From NCBI RefSeq assembly GCF_007830435.1, contig NZ_VLLC01000010.1, positions 1 to 64,000 on the forward strand: a DNA stretch of 64,000 nt, in the 5' to 3' direction. This stretch comes from Desulfobotulus alkaliphilus. GTDB taxonomy: Bacteria; Desulfobacterota; Desulfobacteria; Desulfobacterales; ASO4-4. The notes beneath the pieces are model-generated. The model saw nothing but the letters and a program-made list of their open reading frames with translations, had not been told where the DNA came from and made no database searches. This document shows positions 36,899-43,689 of the stretch, one piece after another (within the stretch, counting starts at the first letter, position 1; every line of letters begins with the position of its first letter). The position numbers were made by a program, and so were the translations under genes.

Positions 36899-38008
36899 CT
36901 AAATAATCTCAAGGTCCGCCTGCAGGGCTCCGGCAGCTTTAATGGTCTGAAAAATACTGATCATATCCCTGGGCGTCACCCCGATGGCATTCAGGGCCCG
37001 CACCAGCTCACCAATGGTGGCCCCGCCCCCCATGAGCATGACCTTGGCCATTTCCTCATCCACATCAATCTCGGTTTCCGGCACAACAACGGTTTCCCCC
37101 TCACCAAAAGCCTCAGGCTGACTCACCCTTGCCATCTCCCGGACGGAAATGCTGAGATTGCCATGGGCCACGGCAACGGTGGATATCCTTACATTCTCAC
37201 CGATGACCACCGTACCTGTTTTTTCATTCACCACAATGCGGGCCGGCATATCAGGATTCACCTCCAGCGCCTCAATACCCGCAATGAACATGGGAATAGT
37301 ATTCCGAAGATGCTCTGGAACCTGGATCTGCACCGCTCCGGAATCCAGTGCCATGGCAAGGGGCTTCCCAAGGGCATTGTTAATGGCTTCTGCCATCCGG
37401 ATTACCGTTGTAAAATCCGGCTGATAAAGGGAGAGGGTCAGGCTGGATCTGCCGTTCAGCTCAAAGGGGAGTTGCCTCTCCACTGTAGCACCTCCGGCAA
37501 TGCGACCCACAAGCAGATGGTTTTTCACCTGAGCCGCACCAGCACCTTCCGCACCATGCCCGCCCAAAGCAAGGGCACCCTGGGCAAGGCCGTAGACATT
37601 GCCATCCACCCCCTTAAGGGGTGTCAGCAGAAGAGTGCCGCCTGCAAGACTTTTGGCATCCCCAAGGGAAGAGATCGTCACATCTATCTTATTGCCCACA
37701 CGGGCAAAGGGAGGCAGGCTGGCCGTTACCATAACCGCCGCCACATTCCTGACATTAATCTGATTTCTGTCAATGCTGATCCCCATGCGATCCATCATAC
37801 TGGCCAGGGCCTGGGTGGTAAGGGGGCTGCTCCTGTCACCTGTCCCGTCAAGGCCCACCACAATGCCGTAGCCCAGAAGCTGGTTGGAACGCACCCCCTG
37901 AAAGGCGGCCATATCCTTGATTCTCGCCCCGTGCGCAGGAACAACCAGCACCCATACCAAAAGGGTCAGCAGAAAAAAGATGCTCTTTTTTGTATAATCA
38001 TGCGCCAT
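36899..38008 (-). CDS. flgI: Flagellar P-ring protein FlgI
   Basis: 369 aa from the ATG at 38008 (GGAGGATGCC before it). Signal peptide KKSIFFLLTLLVWVLVVPAHG, then ARIKDMAAFQGVRSNQLLGY, GIVVGLDGTGDRSSPLTTQA, LASMMDRMGISI, and the C-terminal MGGGATIGELVRALNAIGVT and IFQTIKAAGALQADL: a full FlgI. It assembles in the periplasm around the rod at the peptidoglycan. Its start lies just inside the window left by flgH, and the two are probably co-translated. Confidence 0.97.
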   Translation of the reverse strand: MAHDYTKKSIFFLLTLLVWVLVVPAHGARIKDMAAFQGVRSNQLLGYGIVVGLDGTGDRSSPLTTQALASMMDRMGISIDRNQINVRNVAAVMVTASLPPFARVGNKIDVTISSLGDAKSLAGGTLLLTPLKGVDGNVYGLAQGALALGGHGAEGAGAAQVKNHLLVGRIAGGATVERQLPFELNGRSSLTLSLYQPDFTTVIRMAEAINNALGKPLAMALDSGAVQIQVPEHLRNTIPMFIAGIEALEVNPDMPARIVVNEKTGTVVIGENVRISTVAVAHGNLSISVREMARVSQPEAFGEGETVVVPETEIDVDEEMAKVMLMGGGATIGELVRALNAIGVTPRDMISIFQTIKAAGALQADLEII

Positions 38009-38036
38009 GGCATCCTCCGGGTTCTTTCGGCATTCA

Positions 38037-38738
38037 CTAAAACGGCCAGTATCTGTCAACTAACCTTGTCATCCAACCGGGTCTCTGCTTTTCATCAATC
38101 ACGCCCCTGCCGGAATATTCAATGCGGGCATCGGCCAGCACCGTGGACTGCACCCGGTTGTCCGAACCGATATCCTTGGGCCGGATCACGCCGGAAACGG
38201 TAATGTACTGGGTTTCATGGTTGACTTTAAGCTCCCGGCTGCCATAGACCATGACATTTCCGTTGGGCATGACCTTTATAACCCTGGCCCCGATGGATGC
38301 CGTGATACGGCCGGATCTGTCACTCTGACCGGAGCCCTTCAGCTCGGTCCGGGTGTTGGCTTCAAAAAGGCTGGCTGCATCAATATTACCTCCAAGATTC
38401 GAAGTGAGCCCCAGAGCATTGGGGATTCCTGCCCTGGTGGTTGTCTCCCGTTTCAGGTTGGTGTTTGCCGCCACCTGTGAAGTGGCATTTTCAACGATAT
38501 CCACAATAACCGTGTCCCCCACCCGCCTTGCCCGCTGATCCGTAAACAGCATATCTCCCGAATCACTCCAGAGAGATCCTTCCGCTGGCGGCACAGCCCC
38601 GAAAAATGCCGGAGGTGCCTCCATACCCATGGGCTGAGGCACAAGCGCTGCCTGGGGTACGGACTGGGCCGCACAGCCTGCCATCAGGAAAAGAAAAAAA
38701 ACCGTCAGTACAGAATACAGCCCCCTTGTTTTTTGCAT
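38037..38738 (-). CDS. flgH: Flagellar L-ring lipoprotein FlgH
   Basis: 233 aa from the ATG at 38738 (AAGGAGGCGTGAT before it). Lipoprotein signal VLTVFFLFLMAGCAAQ with Cys at the lipobox, then SLWSDSGDMLFTDQRARRVG, DTVIVDIVENATSQVAANT, VYGSRELKVNHETQYITVSG and VIRPKDIGSDNRVQST. Forms the outer-membrane bushing, showing a Gram-negative envelope. Confidence 0.97.
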   Translation of the reverse strand: MQKTRGLYSVLTVFFLFLMAGCAAQSVPQAALVPQPMGMEAPPAFFGAVPPAEGSLWSDSGDMLFTDQRARRVGDTVIVDIVENATSQVAANTNLKRETTTRAGIPNALGLTSNLGGNIDAASLFEANTRTELKGSGQSDRSGRITASIGARVIKVMPNGNVMVYGSRELKVNHETQYITVSGVIRPKDIGSDNRVQSTVLADARIEYSGRGVIDEKQRPGWMTRLVDRYWPF

Positions 38739-38802
38739 ATCACGCCTCCTTCGGGTAATTTCCGGCAGCTCCTGCGCCCTTGTTCCCACTTCCCACTTTC
38801 TG

Positions 38803-39738
38803 CTAAAAAGCCAGACGCACCTGGCCTGCCGCCATCACCTCTCCATGAACAACCTTGCCCGTATGAAGATTTTCCACGGGTATTCGCTCCCCCATGCCCC
38901 CATCCCTGAGAGCCTGACCTGCGGTATGCACCTTAAGGGTCTCACTCTGCACGACCATGCGGACCCGGTCTCCCCGCCGAATCAAAGGCGGTGTCATCAG
39001 GCGGTCCGCACGCAGGGCATCACCGGCACCGACCCTTAAACGGACAGCCATGCCATACACGGCTTCCGGATTCAGAATGACATCATCCCGCAGTTCTGAA
39101 AGATTTCTCCGCTCCATGCGCAGATCCCCAGGACCAATCACCGTGTCCCTTTCCATGGTCCGGACGGCAACGGCAACAGGAGCCATGCGCTCCACCTGTG
39201 CGGCAAAGCGCAGGTTGCCCATGGACTGCCCGTCAACAAATACAGGGAACTGTCCACGGATACGGCTTCCCGTACCGGAATAATTCAGAGCCCCAAGGGT
39301 CAGCCTGCCCAGAGCAAAGGTGTCCTGCCCCTGAAACCGAAGATCCCGGATTTCTATGGAAGCTTCCGGATATTTTTTCTGCATGGCCCTTTGGAGCAGA
39401 ACCTTCACCCTTTCCCCGGATATGGACTGTCCGGGTCGCTCCACCCGAAGCACACCGGGAATCTCATGTTCCGCATCGGGAAATTCCCTGAGAATCAGGA
39501 TGCGGACACGGCTTCCCGGCAGGGAAAGGGAATAGCCGGGTCTCGGGCTGCGGCCCAGAACCAGATCATCCAGTTTTGACGTGCCTTCTATGCTGGCAAT
39601 ATCTCCCAGAAGAATGTCATCCCCTGTCACACGGACGGATTCCGGAATCACCACCCGAACCGATGCAGAAGCAGCCACGGCACTTCCCATAATCAGCCAG
39701 AACAGTATCCACCGGATCATCCTTGCGCCCATTGCCAT
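38803..39738 (-). CDS. flgA: Flagella P-ring assembly chaperone FlgA
   Basis: 311 aa with a signal peptide (MIRWILFWLIMGSAVAASA). The C-terminal SAF-like domain reads VAVRTMERDTVIGPGDLRME, LNPEAVYGMAVRLRVGAGDA, IRRGDRVRMVVQSETLKVHT, as in FlgA. The long N-terminal part seen in deltaproteobacterial FlgA is present. Helps FlgI form the P-ring. Sits between flgG and flgH in the same operon. Confidence 0.93.
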   Translation of the reverse strand: MAMGARMIRWILFWLIMGSAVAASASVRVVIPESVRVTGDDILLGDIASIEGTSKLDDLVLGRSPRPGYSLSLPGSRVRILILREFPDAEHEIPGVLRVERPGQSISGERVKVLLQRAMQKKYPEASIEIRDLRFQGQDTFALGRLTLGALNYSGTGSRIRGQFPVFVDGQSMGNLRFAAQVERMAPVAVAVRTMERDTVIGPGDLRMERRNLSELRDDVILNPEAVYGMAVRLRVGAGDALRADRLMTPPLIRRGDRVRMVVQSETLKVHTAGQALRDGGMGERIPVENLHTGKVVHGEVMAAGQVRLAF

Positions 39739-39748
39739 GGCATCACCC

Positions 39749-40531
39749 CTAGCGTTTCAGACCATTTGCCAGCCCCAGCATGGCATCGGCCGTCTGCACA
39801 CTCTTGGAGTTGGCTTCATAGGCACGCTGACCCACAATCATGCCCACCATCTCCTCCACCACACTGACATTGGACATTTCCAGATAATTGTTGGCAAGGG
39901 TGCCCAGCCCGTCTTCTCCGGGAATGCCTTCAATGGCTGGACCGGAACCCTCCGTGGGGCGAAAAAGATTCTGACCCATGGCAAAAAGCCCTGAGGGATT
40001 GATGAAATTATGAATGGTGATCTGCTCCTGAACCAGAATTTCATCACCCTGCCCATGGGCCGTAAGCAGCCCATTGGACTGGAGCGTCACCAGAATGGTT
40101 TCGGCAGGAATGGCAATTTCCGGCTGCAGCCGGTCTCCGGCCGGGGTGGTGATAAAGCCCTCGGCATCCCTTGTGAAATTACCGGCACGGGTGTACACAG
40201 GCTCACCATTATGCATCACCTGAAAAAACCCCCTGCCCTCAATGGCAAAATCCAGATCATTGCCCGTCTGGGTATAATCCCCTTCCGTGAATACCTTCTG
40301 AACACTTGCGGGCCGCACCCCCATACCCACCTGAATACCCGAAGGGATCTGACCGCCACCCGGCGTGATGGCACCGGCCACCAGCATGGTCTGATACATC
40401 ACGTCCTGAAAGTTGGCCCTGCTTTTTTTAAATCCCGTGGTATTGGTGTTGGCAAGGTTGTTGGCAATGACATCCGTCTGCATCTGCTGAGCCACCATGC
40501 CTGAGGCAGCCGTCCATAAACCTCGTATCAT
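39749..40531 (-). CDS. flgG: Distal rod protein FlgG
   Basis: 260 aa, the usual length. Starts MIRGLWTAASGMVAQQMQTD, then VIANNLANTNTTGFKKSRAN, with the FlgG-specific region TPGGGQIPSGIQVGMGVRP, DFAIEGRGFFQV and the C-terminal NYLEMSNVSVVEEMVGMIVG, QRAYEANSKSVQTADAML. GGGAGGACCCC precedes the ATG. Confidence 0.97.
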   Translation of the reverse strand: MIRGLWTAASGMVAQQMQTDVIANNLANTNTTGFKKSRANFQDVMYQTMLVAGAITPGGGQIPSGIQVGMGVRPASVQKVFTEGDYTQTGNDLDFAIEGRGFFQVMHNGEPVYTRAGNFTRDAEGFITTPAGDRLQPEIAIPAETILVTLQSNGLLTAHGQGDEILVQEQITIHNFINPSGLFAMGQNLFRPTEGSGPAIEGIPGEDGLGTLANNYLEMSNVSVVEEMVGMIVGQRAYEANSKSVQTADAMLGLANGLKR

Positions 40532-40568
40532 GGGGTCCTCCCTTCATTAAAAACATATAAAACGACCA

Positions 40569-41252
40569 TCAGGCAGGCGAACGTCCCAGCTCCGTAATGG
40601 CCTTGGTGTCTATCTCATCGATGGTCATCATCATCTTCTGCTGAATTTCATACATGCGGTGTATGGAAATCATGTGGCTCATTTCCTCCACAACCTCCAC
40701 ATTGGCCATTTCCAGAGCCCCCTGCTTCACCCGTATGTTGGGCGGCGGCAGGGCATCGTCATCATCCCCCTTGTAACGAAAAAGGGTCCGGCCTTCCTTT
40801 TCAAGACCTTCAAGGTTTTGAAAGGTCACAACATCAAGAGCCCCCACCAGCGCCTCATCCACAAAAATATTGCCCTGGGCATCGGCAAAAACCCGGCCAT
40901 CGGCCACACCAAGGGGGGCTCCCCCGGACAGAACAGCTTCACCCTGCTGTGTCACCAGAAAACCATCGGCATTCACCGTGAAATTACCGTTCCGCGTATA
41001 CCTTGGTCCCCTGCTGGTTTCGATGACAAAAAAACCTTCATCTTCCAGGGCAAAATCCAGATCATTGCCCGTCATGCGCACCGGCCCCTGGGTGAGATCC
41101 GTATGGAGCTGTGCCCTGAAAGCCTTATCAAAGGATACAATGTCTTTTTTAAAACCCGGCGTATCCGCATTGGCCAGGTGATTGGATGTGTTTTCAAAAT
41201 GTCTTTCCTGCCGCAGGCCACCCTGCACAGGCCGTGTCATCTGAAGAATCAT
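40569..41252 (-). CDS. flgF: Proximal rod protein FlgF
   Basis: 227 aa. Rod-type D0 at both ends: GLRQERHFENTSNHLANADT, PGFKKDIVSFDKAF and VEVVEEMSHMISIHRMYEIQ; middle has DLDFALEDEGFFVIETSRG, YTRNGNFTVNADGFLVTQQG. Shorter than FlgG and preceding it, as FlgF does. First gene behind a sigma-54 promoter; GGGAGGACGCC precedes the ATG. Confidence 0.92.
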   Translation of the reverse strand: MILQMTRPVQGGLRQERHFENTSNHLANADTPGFKKDIVSFDKAFRAQLHTDLTQGPVRMTGNDLDFALEDEGFFVIETSRGPRYTRNGNFTVNADGFLVTQQGEAVLSGGAPLGVADGRVFADAQGNIFVDEALVGALDVVTFQNLEGLEKEGRTLFRYKGDDDDALPPPNIRVKQGALEMANVEVVEEMSHMISIHRMYEIQQKMMMTIDEIDTKAITELGRSPA

Positions 41253-41284
41253 GGCGTCCTCCCTTTCGCTCTGACCTGATTCAA

Positions 41285-41300
41285 AGCAAAAAAAATGCCA
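41285..41300 (-). promoter_or_regulatory. Sigma-54 promoter for flgF-G-A-H-I-J
   Basis: Read on the - strand: TGGCATTTTTTTTGCT, with GG-N10-GC spacing and both RpoN blocks. About 35 bases before the flgF ATG, so the leader is short. Confidence 0.7.
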
Positions 41301-41430
41301 TGAAACTCAAAAGGCCCACAAAAGGCCCTTTGAAGAATTCCATGACACCTTACACAAAAATTTGCGCCACTTCATTGACGCAGGCTGCCCGGCAATTTTG
41401 ACAGGACAGGGAAAAAACTACCGGGATGCA

Positions 41431-41721
41431 TCAGGGCTTTCGTTTTTTCCCGGTTCTGTAAACAAAGGCCAGAAGCTCCGCCACCACCTGATACAACTCC
41501 GGCGGCACTTCCTTTCCCACATCCAGCGCTTCCAGAAGATTCACAAGATCCCGGTCTTCCTTCACGGGGATACCATGTTCTTCCGCCAGCTCCATGATTC
41601 TTCTGGCAATACTTCCCCGGCCCCTGGCCATGACCTTGGGAGCCGCATCCTCCAGCACCTTGTAACGGAGGGCCACGGCCTTGCGCGGTCCTTTACCAGC
41701 CTTTCCCTTTTCTTCTGCCAT
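41431..41721 (-). CDS. FlhX/FhlB: free-standing FlhB C-terminal-like protein
   Basis: 96 aa matching only the cytosolic FlhB domain that follows the NPTH autocleavage site: AVALRYKVLEDAAPKVMARG, SIARRIMELAEEHGIPVKED, LVNLLEALDVGKEVPPELYQ, VVAELLAFVYRTGKK. The full-length FlhB of this window (51443-52513) has the same order. Such small paralogues can replace the cleaved FlhB fragment in export-specificity switching. Lies directly after a FliK-like gene, the partner of FlhB in hook-length control. Confidence 0.85.
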   Translation of the reverse strand: MAEEKGKAGKGPRKAVALRYKVLEDAAPKVMARGRGSIARRIMELAEEHGIPVKEDRDLVNLLEALDVGKEVPPELYQVVAELLAFVYRTGKKRKP

Positions 41722-41745
41722 CGGGCTTCCCCCGTCCCATAAAAA

Positions 41746-42801
41746 TCACACAACCACCCCCCAGCCGTCACCCGGCACAGCAGCCGCAGCTTCTTCCCAG
41801 ACCCCATTGTTCTCCAGAAGCTGATACCTCACGGGAAGCACCCGGAAGCCAAGGGTCTTAAGCCGCTGGACCAGATCAGGCATTTCTTCTTCAAAAAGGG
41901 ATAAAACCGCTCTATCCTCCGCCCGAAACCCCAGTTGCAGCTCTTTGCCGAAAAGAAGGGCATCGGCCCGGATGCGTCCCAGACTTTCCAGATCCAGATC
42001 CAGACCGGCACGGAGAACCTTAGGGTCCGGGTCTCCCCCGCTGCCTTCTCCCAAATCCATAAAAAAACGGCCCATAAAAAAAATCCCGTCCATGCTCAAG
42101 GGAAGCGGCAGGGAAATACGGCCCTGATCCACCAGATTTCTGGCAATCATTTCCCGGAAATCCTGCACCAGCTCAAGGCCTTCCTTTCCTCCTTCTTTTT
42201 CCGCAAGGCTAGCAAGGGAAAAAAGCATGTCCTCTTTGGCCCCGGAAATCAAAGACTCCCGCATGGCCGAAGGCTCATGGAAAAAAGATCGCACCAGTGA
42301 GGTCAAAGCCTGCTGACTTGCCTTCACATCGGAAGCCATGGATAAAAAAGGCAGGGAAAGGCCCGGTTTTGAAGCACCTGAATCCTGCATACTCCGGCCC
42401 TGCACAAGGGAGGAAAGGAGCTGCAGCACACGCCCCATGGATCGTGGGCCATGGCTGAACCGGCCTGCTCCTGCCTGCGTGGACATAGAGGGTGTTTTTT
42501 CATTAAGGAAATCATGGGAAGAAAGGGAGGCTGATTTTTCACCCTGAACGGGCTGGGGGAGAATTTCCAGAACCGGCCCTTTGGGAGTGGCATGGATACG
42601 CAGCTCCACAAAAGTGCCGGGGGCAAGGGGTTTTTCCGGACGCAGCAGAAGGCTCTGGCCTGCAAAACTCAGACGAATCCTGCCATCGGCAAGGCCCGCT
42701 GCCACCTTTGCGCTGTAACGGGCTCCGGGCCGGAGAAGGGCTTCCAGACGGCTCTGTTCACGGATTCCCGGAAGGGATGAAAGGGACAGGGAAAATGACA
42801 T
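41746..42801 (-). CDS. FliK-like protein (divergent second copy)
   Basis: 351 aa. No strong motif, but the layout recalls hook-length-control proteins: an N-terminal beta-rich part (LRPGARYSAKVAAGLADGRI, PLAPGTFVELRIHAT), a long low-complexity middle, and a C-terminal domain (ISLPLPLSMDGIFFMGRFFM, LDLDLESLGRIRADALLF, LQLGFRAEDRAVLSLFEEEM) that follows the FliK Flg_hook pattern of an amphipathic strand-helix set around a LGRIR segment. A separate FliK lies at the right edge. It overlaps the upstream gene by one base and precedes flhX. Function probably in export switching; not proven. Confidence 0.6.
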   Translation of the reverse strand: MSFSLSLSSLPGIREQSRLEALLRPGARYSAKVAAGLADGRIRLSFAGQSLLLRPEKPLAPGTFVELRIHATPKGPVLEILPQPVQGEKSASLSSHDFLNEKTPSMSTQAGAGRFSHGPRSMGRVLQLLSSLVQGRSMQDSGASKPGLSLPFLSMASDVKASQQALTSLVRSFFHEPSAMRESLISGAKEDMLFSLASLAEKEGGKEGLELVQDFREMIARNLVDQGRISLPLPLSMDGIFFMGRFFMDLGEGSGGDPDPKVLRAGLDLDLESLGRIRADALLFGKELQLGFRAEDRAVLSLFEEEMPDLVQRLKTLGFRVLPVRYQLLENNGVWEEAAAAVPGDGWGVVV

Positions 42802-43289
42802 CAGCGGGAAAGGGCATCCAGTTTGCGTTTCAATTCCAATATCAGGCTCACTTCACCGGGACTGACGGCCAGATCCCTTGCAATGCGTTCGGCATCCCTG
42901 CCCTGATCCGCCAGATCCAGCACGGCACCCTGCAGATCCATGGACTCACTTGTATGCCGTTGACTTTCTGCGGCTTTCAGGGTGGCTTCCGTACGGTTTA
43001 CCATCAGGCTCAGGGCCGTAATTCTGCGGTCCAGATTCTCATTGAGGCTTTGAATCAGACGCTGCTTCTCCCGAAGCTGTTCATCAAATGACTGGGAAAG
43101 ATCCCGTGCCTGATCCACCAGCGGAGCAAGGCTGGCAAGTACACGGTCCACGGCCTTGTGCACGGCCTCGTCCTCCAGACGGCGCATCAGACGACGCAGG
43201 CTGAGAATCACAAAAAATATCAAAAAGATATTGGCAACCATGGGGATGGCAACCCAGTAAAGAAGCGTATCCACAGAATCCTCTTCCAA
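42801..43289 (-). CDS. Membrane-anchored coiled-coil protein with C-terminal HTH-like segment (DUF2802/DUF6115 type)
   Basis: 162 aa. One membrane helix near residues 9-30 (LLYWVAIPMVANIFLIFFVI), a long coiled coil (RVLASLAPLVDQARDLSQSF, LREKQRLIQSLNENLDRRI), and a C-terminal AVLDLADQGRDAERIARDLA then SPGEVSLILELKRK, which looks like a helix-turn-helix of the kind found in small flagellar-cluster proteins of this family. Function is not known. Overlaps the FliK-like gene by one base. Confidence 0.6.
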   Translation of the reverse strand: MEEDSVDTLLYWVAIPMVANIFLIFFVILSLRRLMRRLEDEAVHKAVDRVLASLAPLVDQARDLSQSFDEQLREKQRLIQSLNENLDRRITALSLMVNRTEATLKAAESQRHTSESMDLQGAVLDLADQGRDAERIARDLAVSPGEVSLILELKRKLDALSR

Positions 43290-43295
43290 AAGATG

Positions 43296-43604
43296 TCAGG
43301 CACGGGTGTTCACAAGACTTCCCACACCTTCTGAGTGCCGGGTTTCCAGGGCTTTCTCCTGCTTCTCCTGTCCTTCCCTTTTTTCCGAGTCCCGGCCTTC
43401 ATGTCCGCCTTCCTTACCATCCCTGCCCGCCTTGAAGGCTTCCTCACTGAGCTGCACTTCTTCCCGCCGCCGGGCTTCCCGCTCCGGCTGCACTGCATTG
43501 GCGGCCTGGGAGGAATCGTAGGGCTGGGCCTTCAGGTTATGGGCTTCCCGCACAGCCCCCCCCTGTTGTATCACCATATTGAGATTGGGTATGGTCGTCA
43601 TCAT
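43296..43604 (-). CDS. Hypothetical protein in the flagellar cluster
   Basis: 102 aa; start ATG at 43604 behind GGGGAGGCC. The N-terminus (TTIPNLNMVIQQGGAVREAH) is hydrophilic with some order; the rest is highly charged, rich in Glu, Arg, Lys and Gly, probably disordered. No membrane segment or motif that I recognise. Lies between the giant FliL-like gene and the coiled-coil gene with tight spacing, so it is part of the same operon and likely expressed. Confidence 0.6.
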   Translation of the reverse strand: MMTTIPNLNMVIQQGGAVREAHNLKAQPYDSSQAANAVQPEREARRREEVQLSEEAFKAGRDGKEGGHEGRDSEKREGQEKQEKALETRHSEGVGSLVNTRA

Positions 43605-43689
43605 GGCCTCCCCTTAAAGAAGGTTTCCTGCAAAAAAAGAAAAGCCTCTTGAGGCTGTTCCATAAAAGTAAGGAGCCCTTTCGAAAAGA

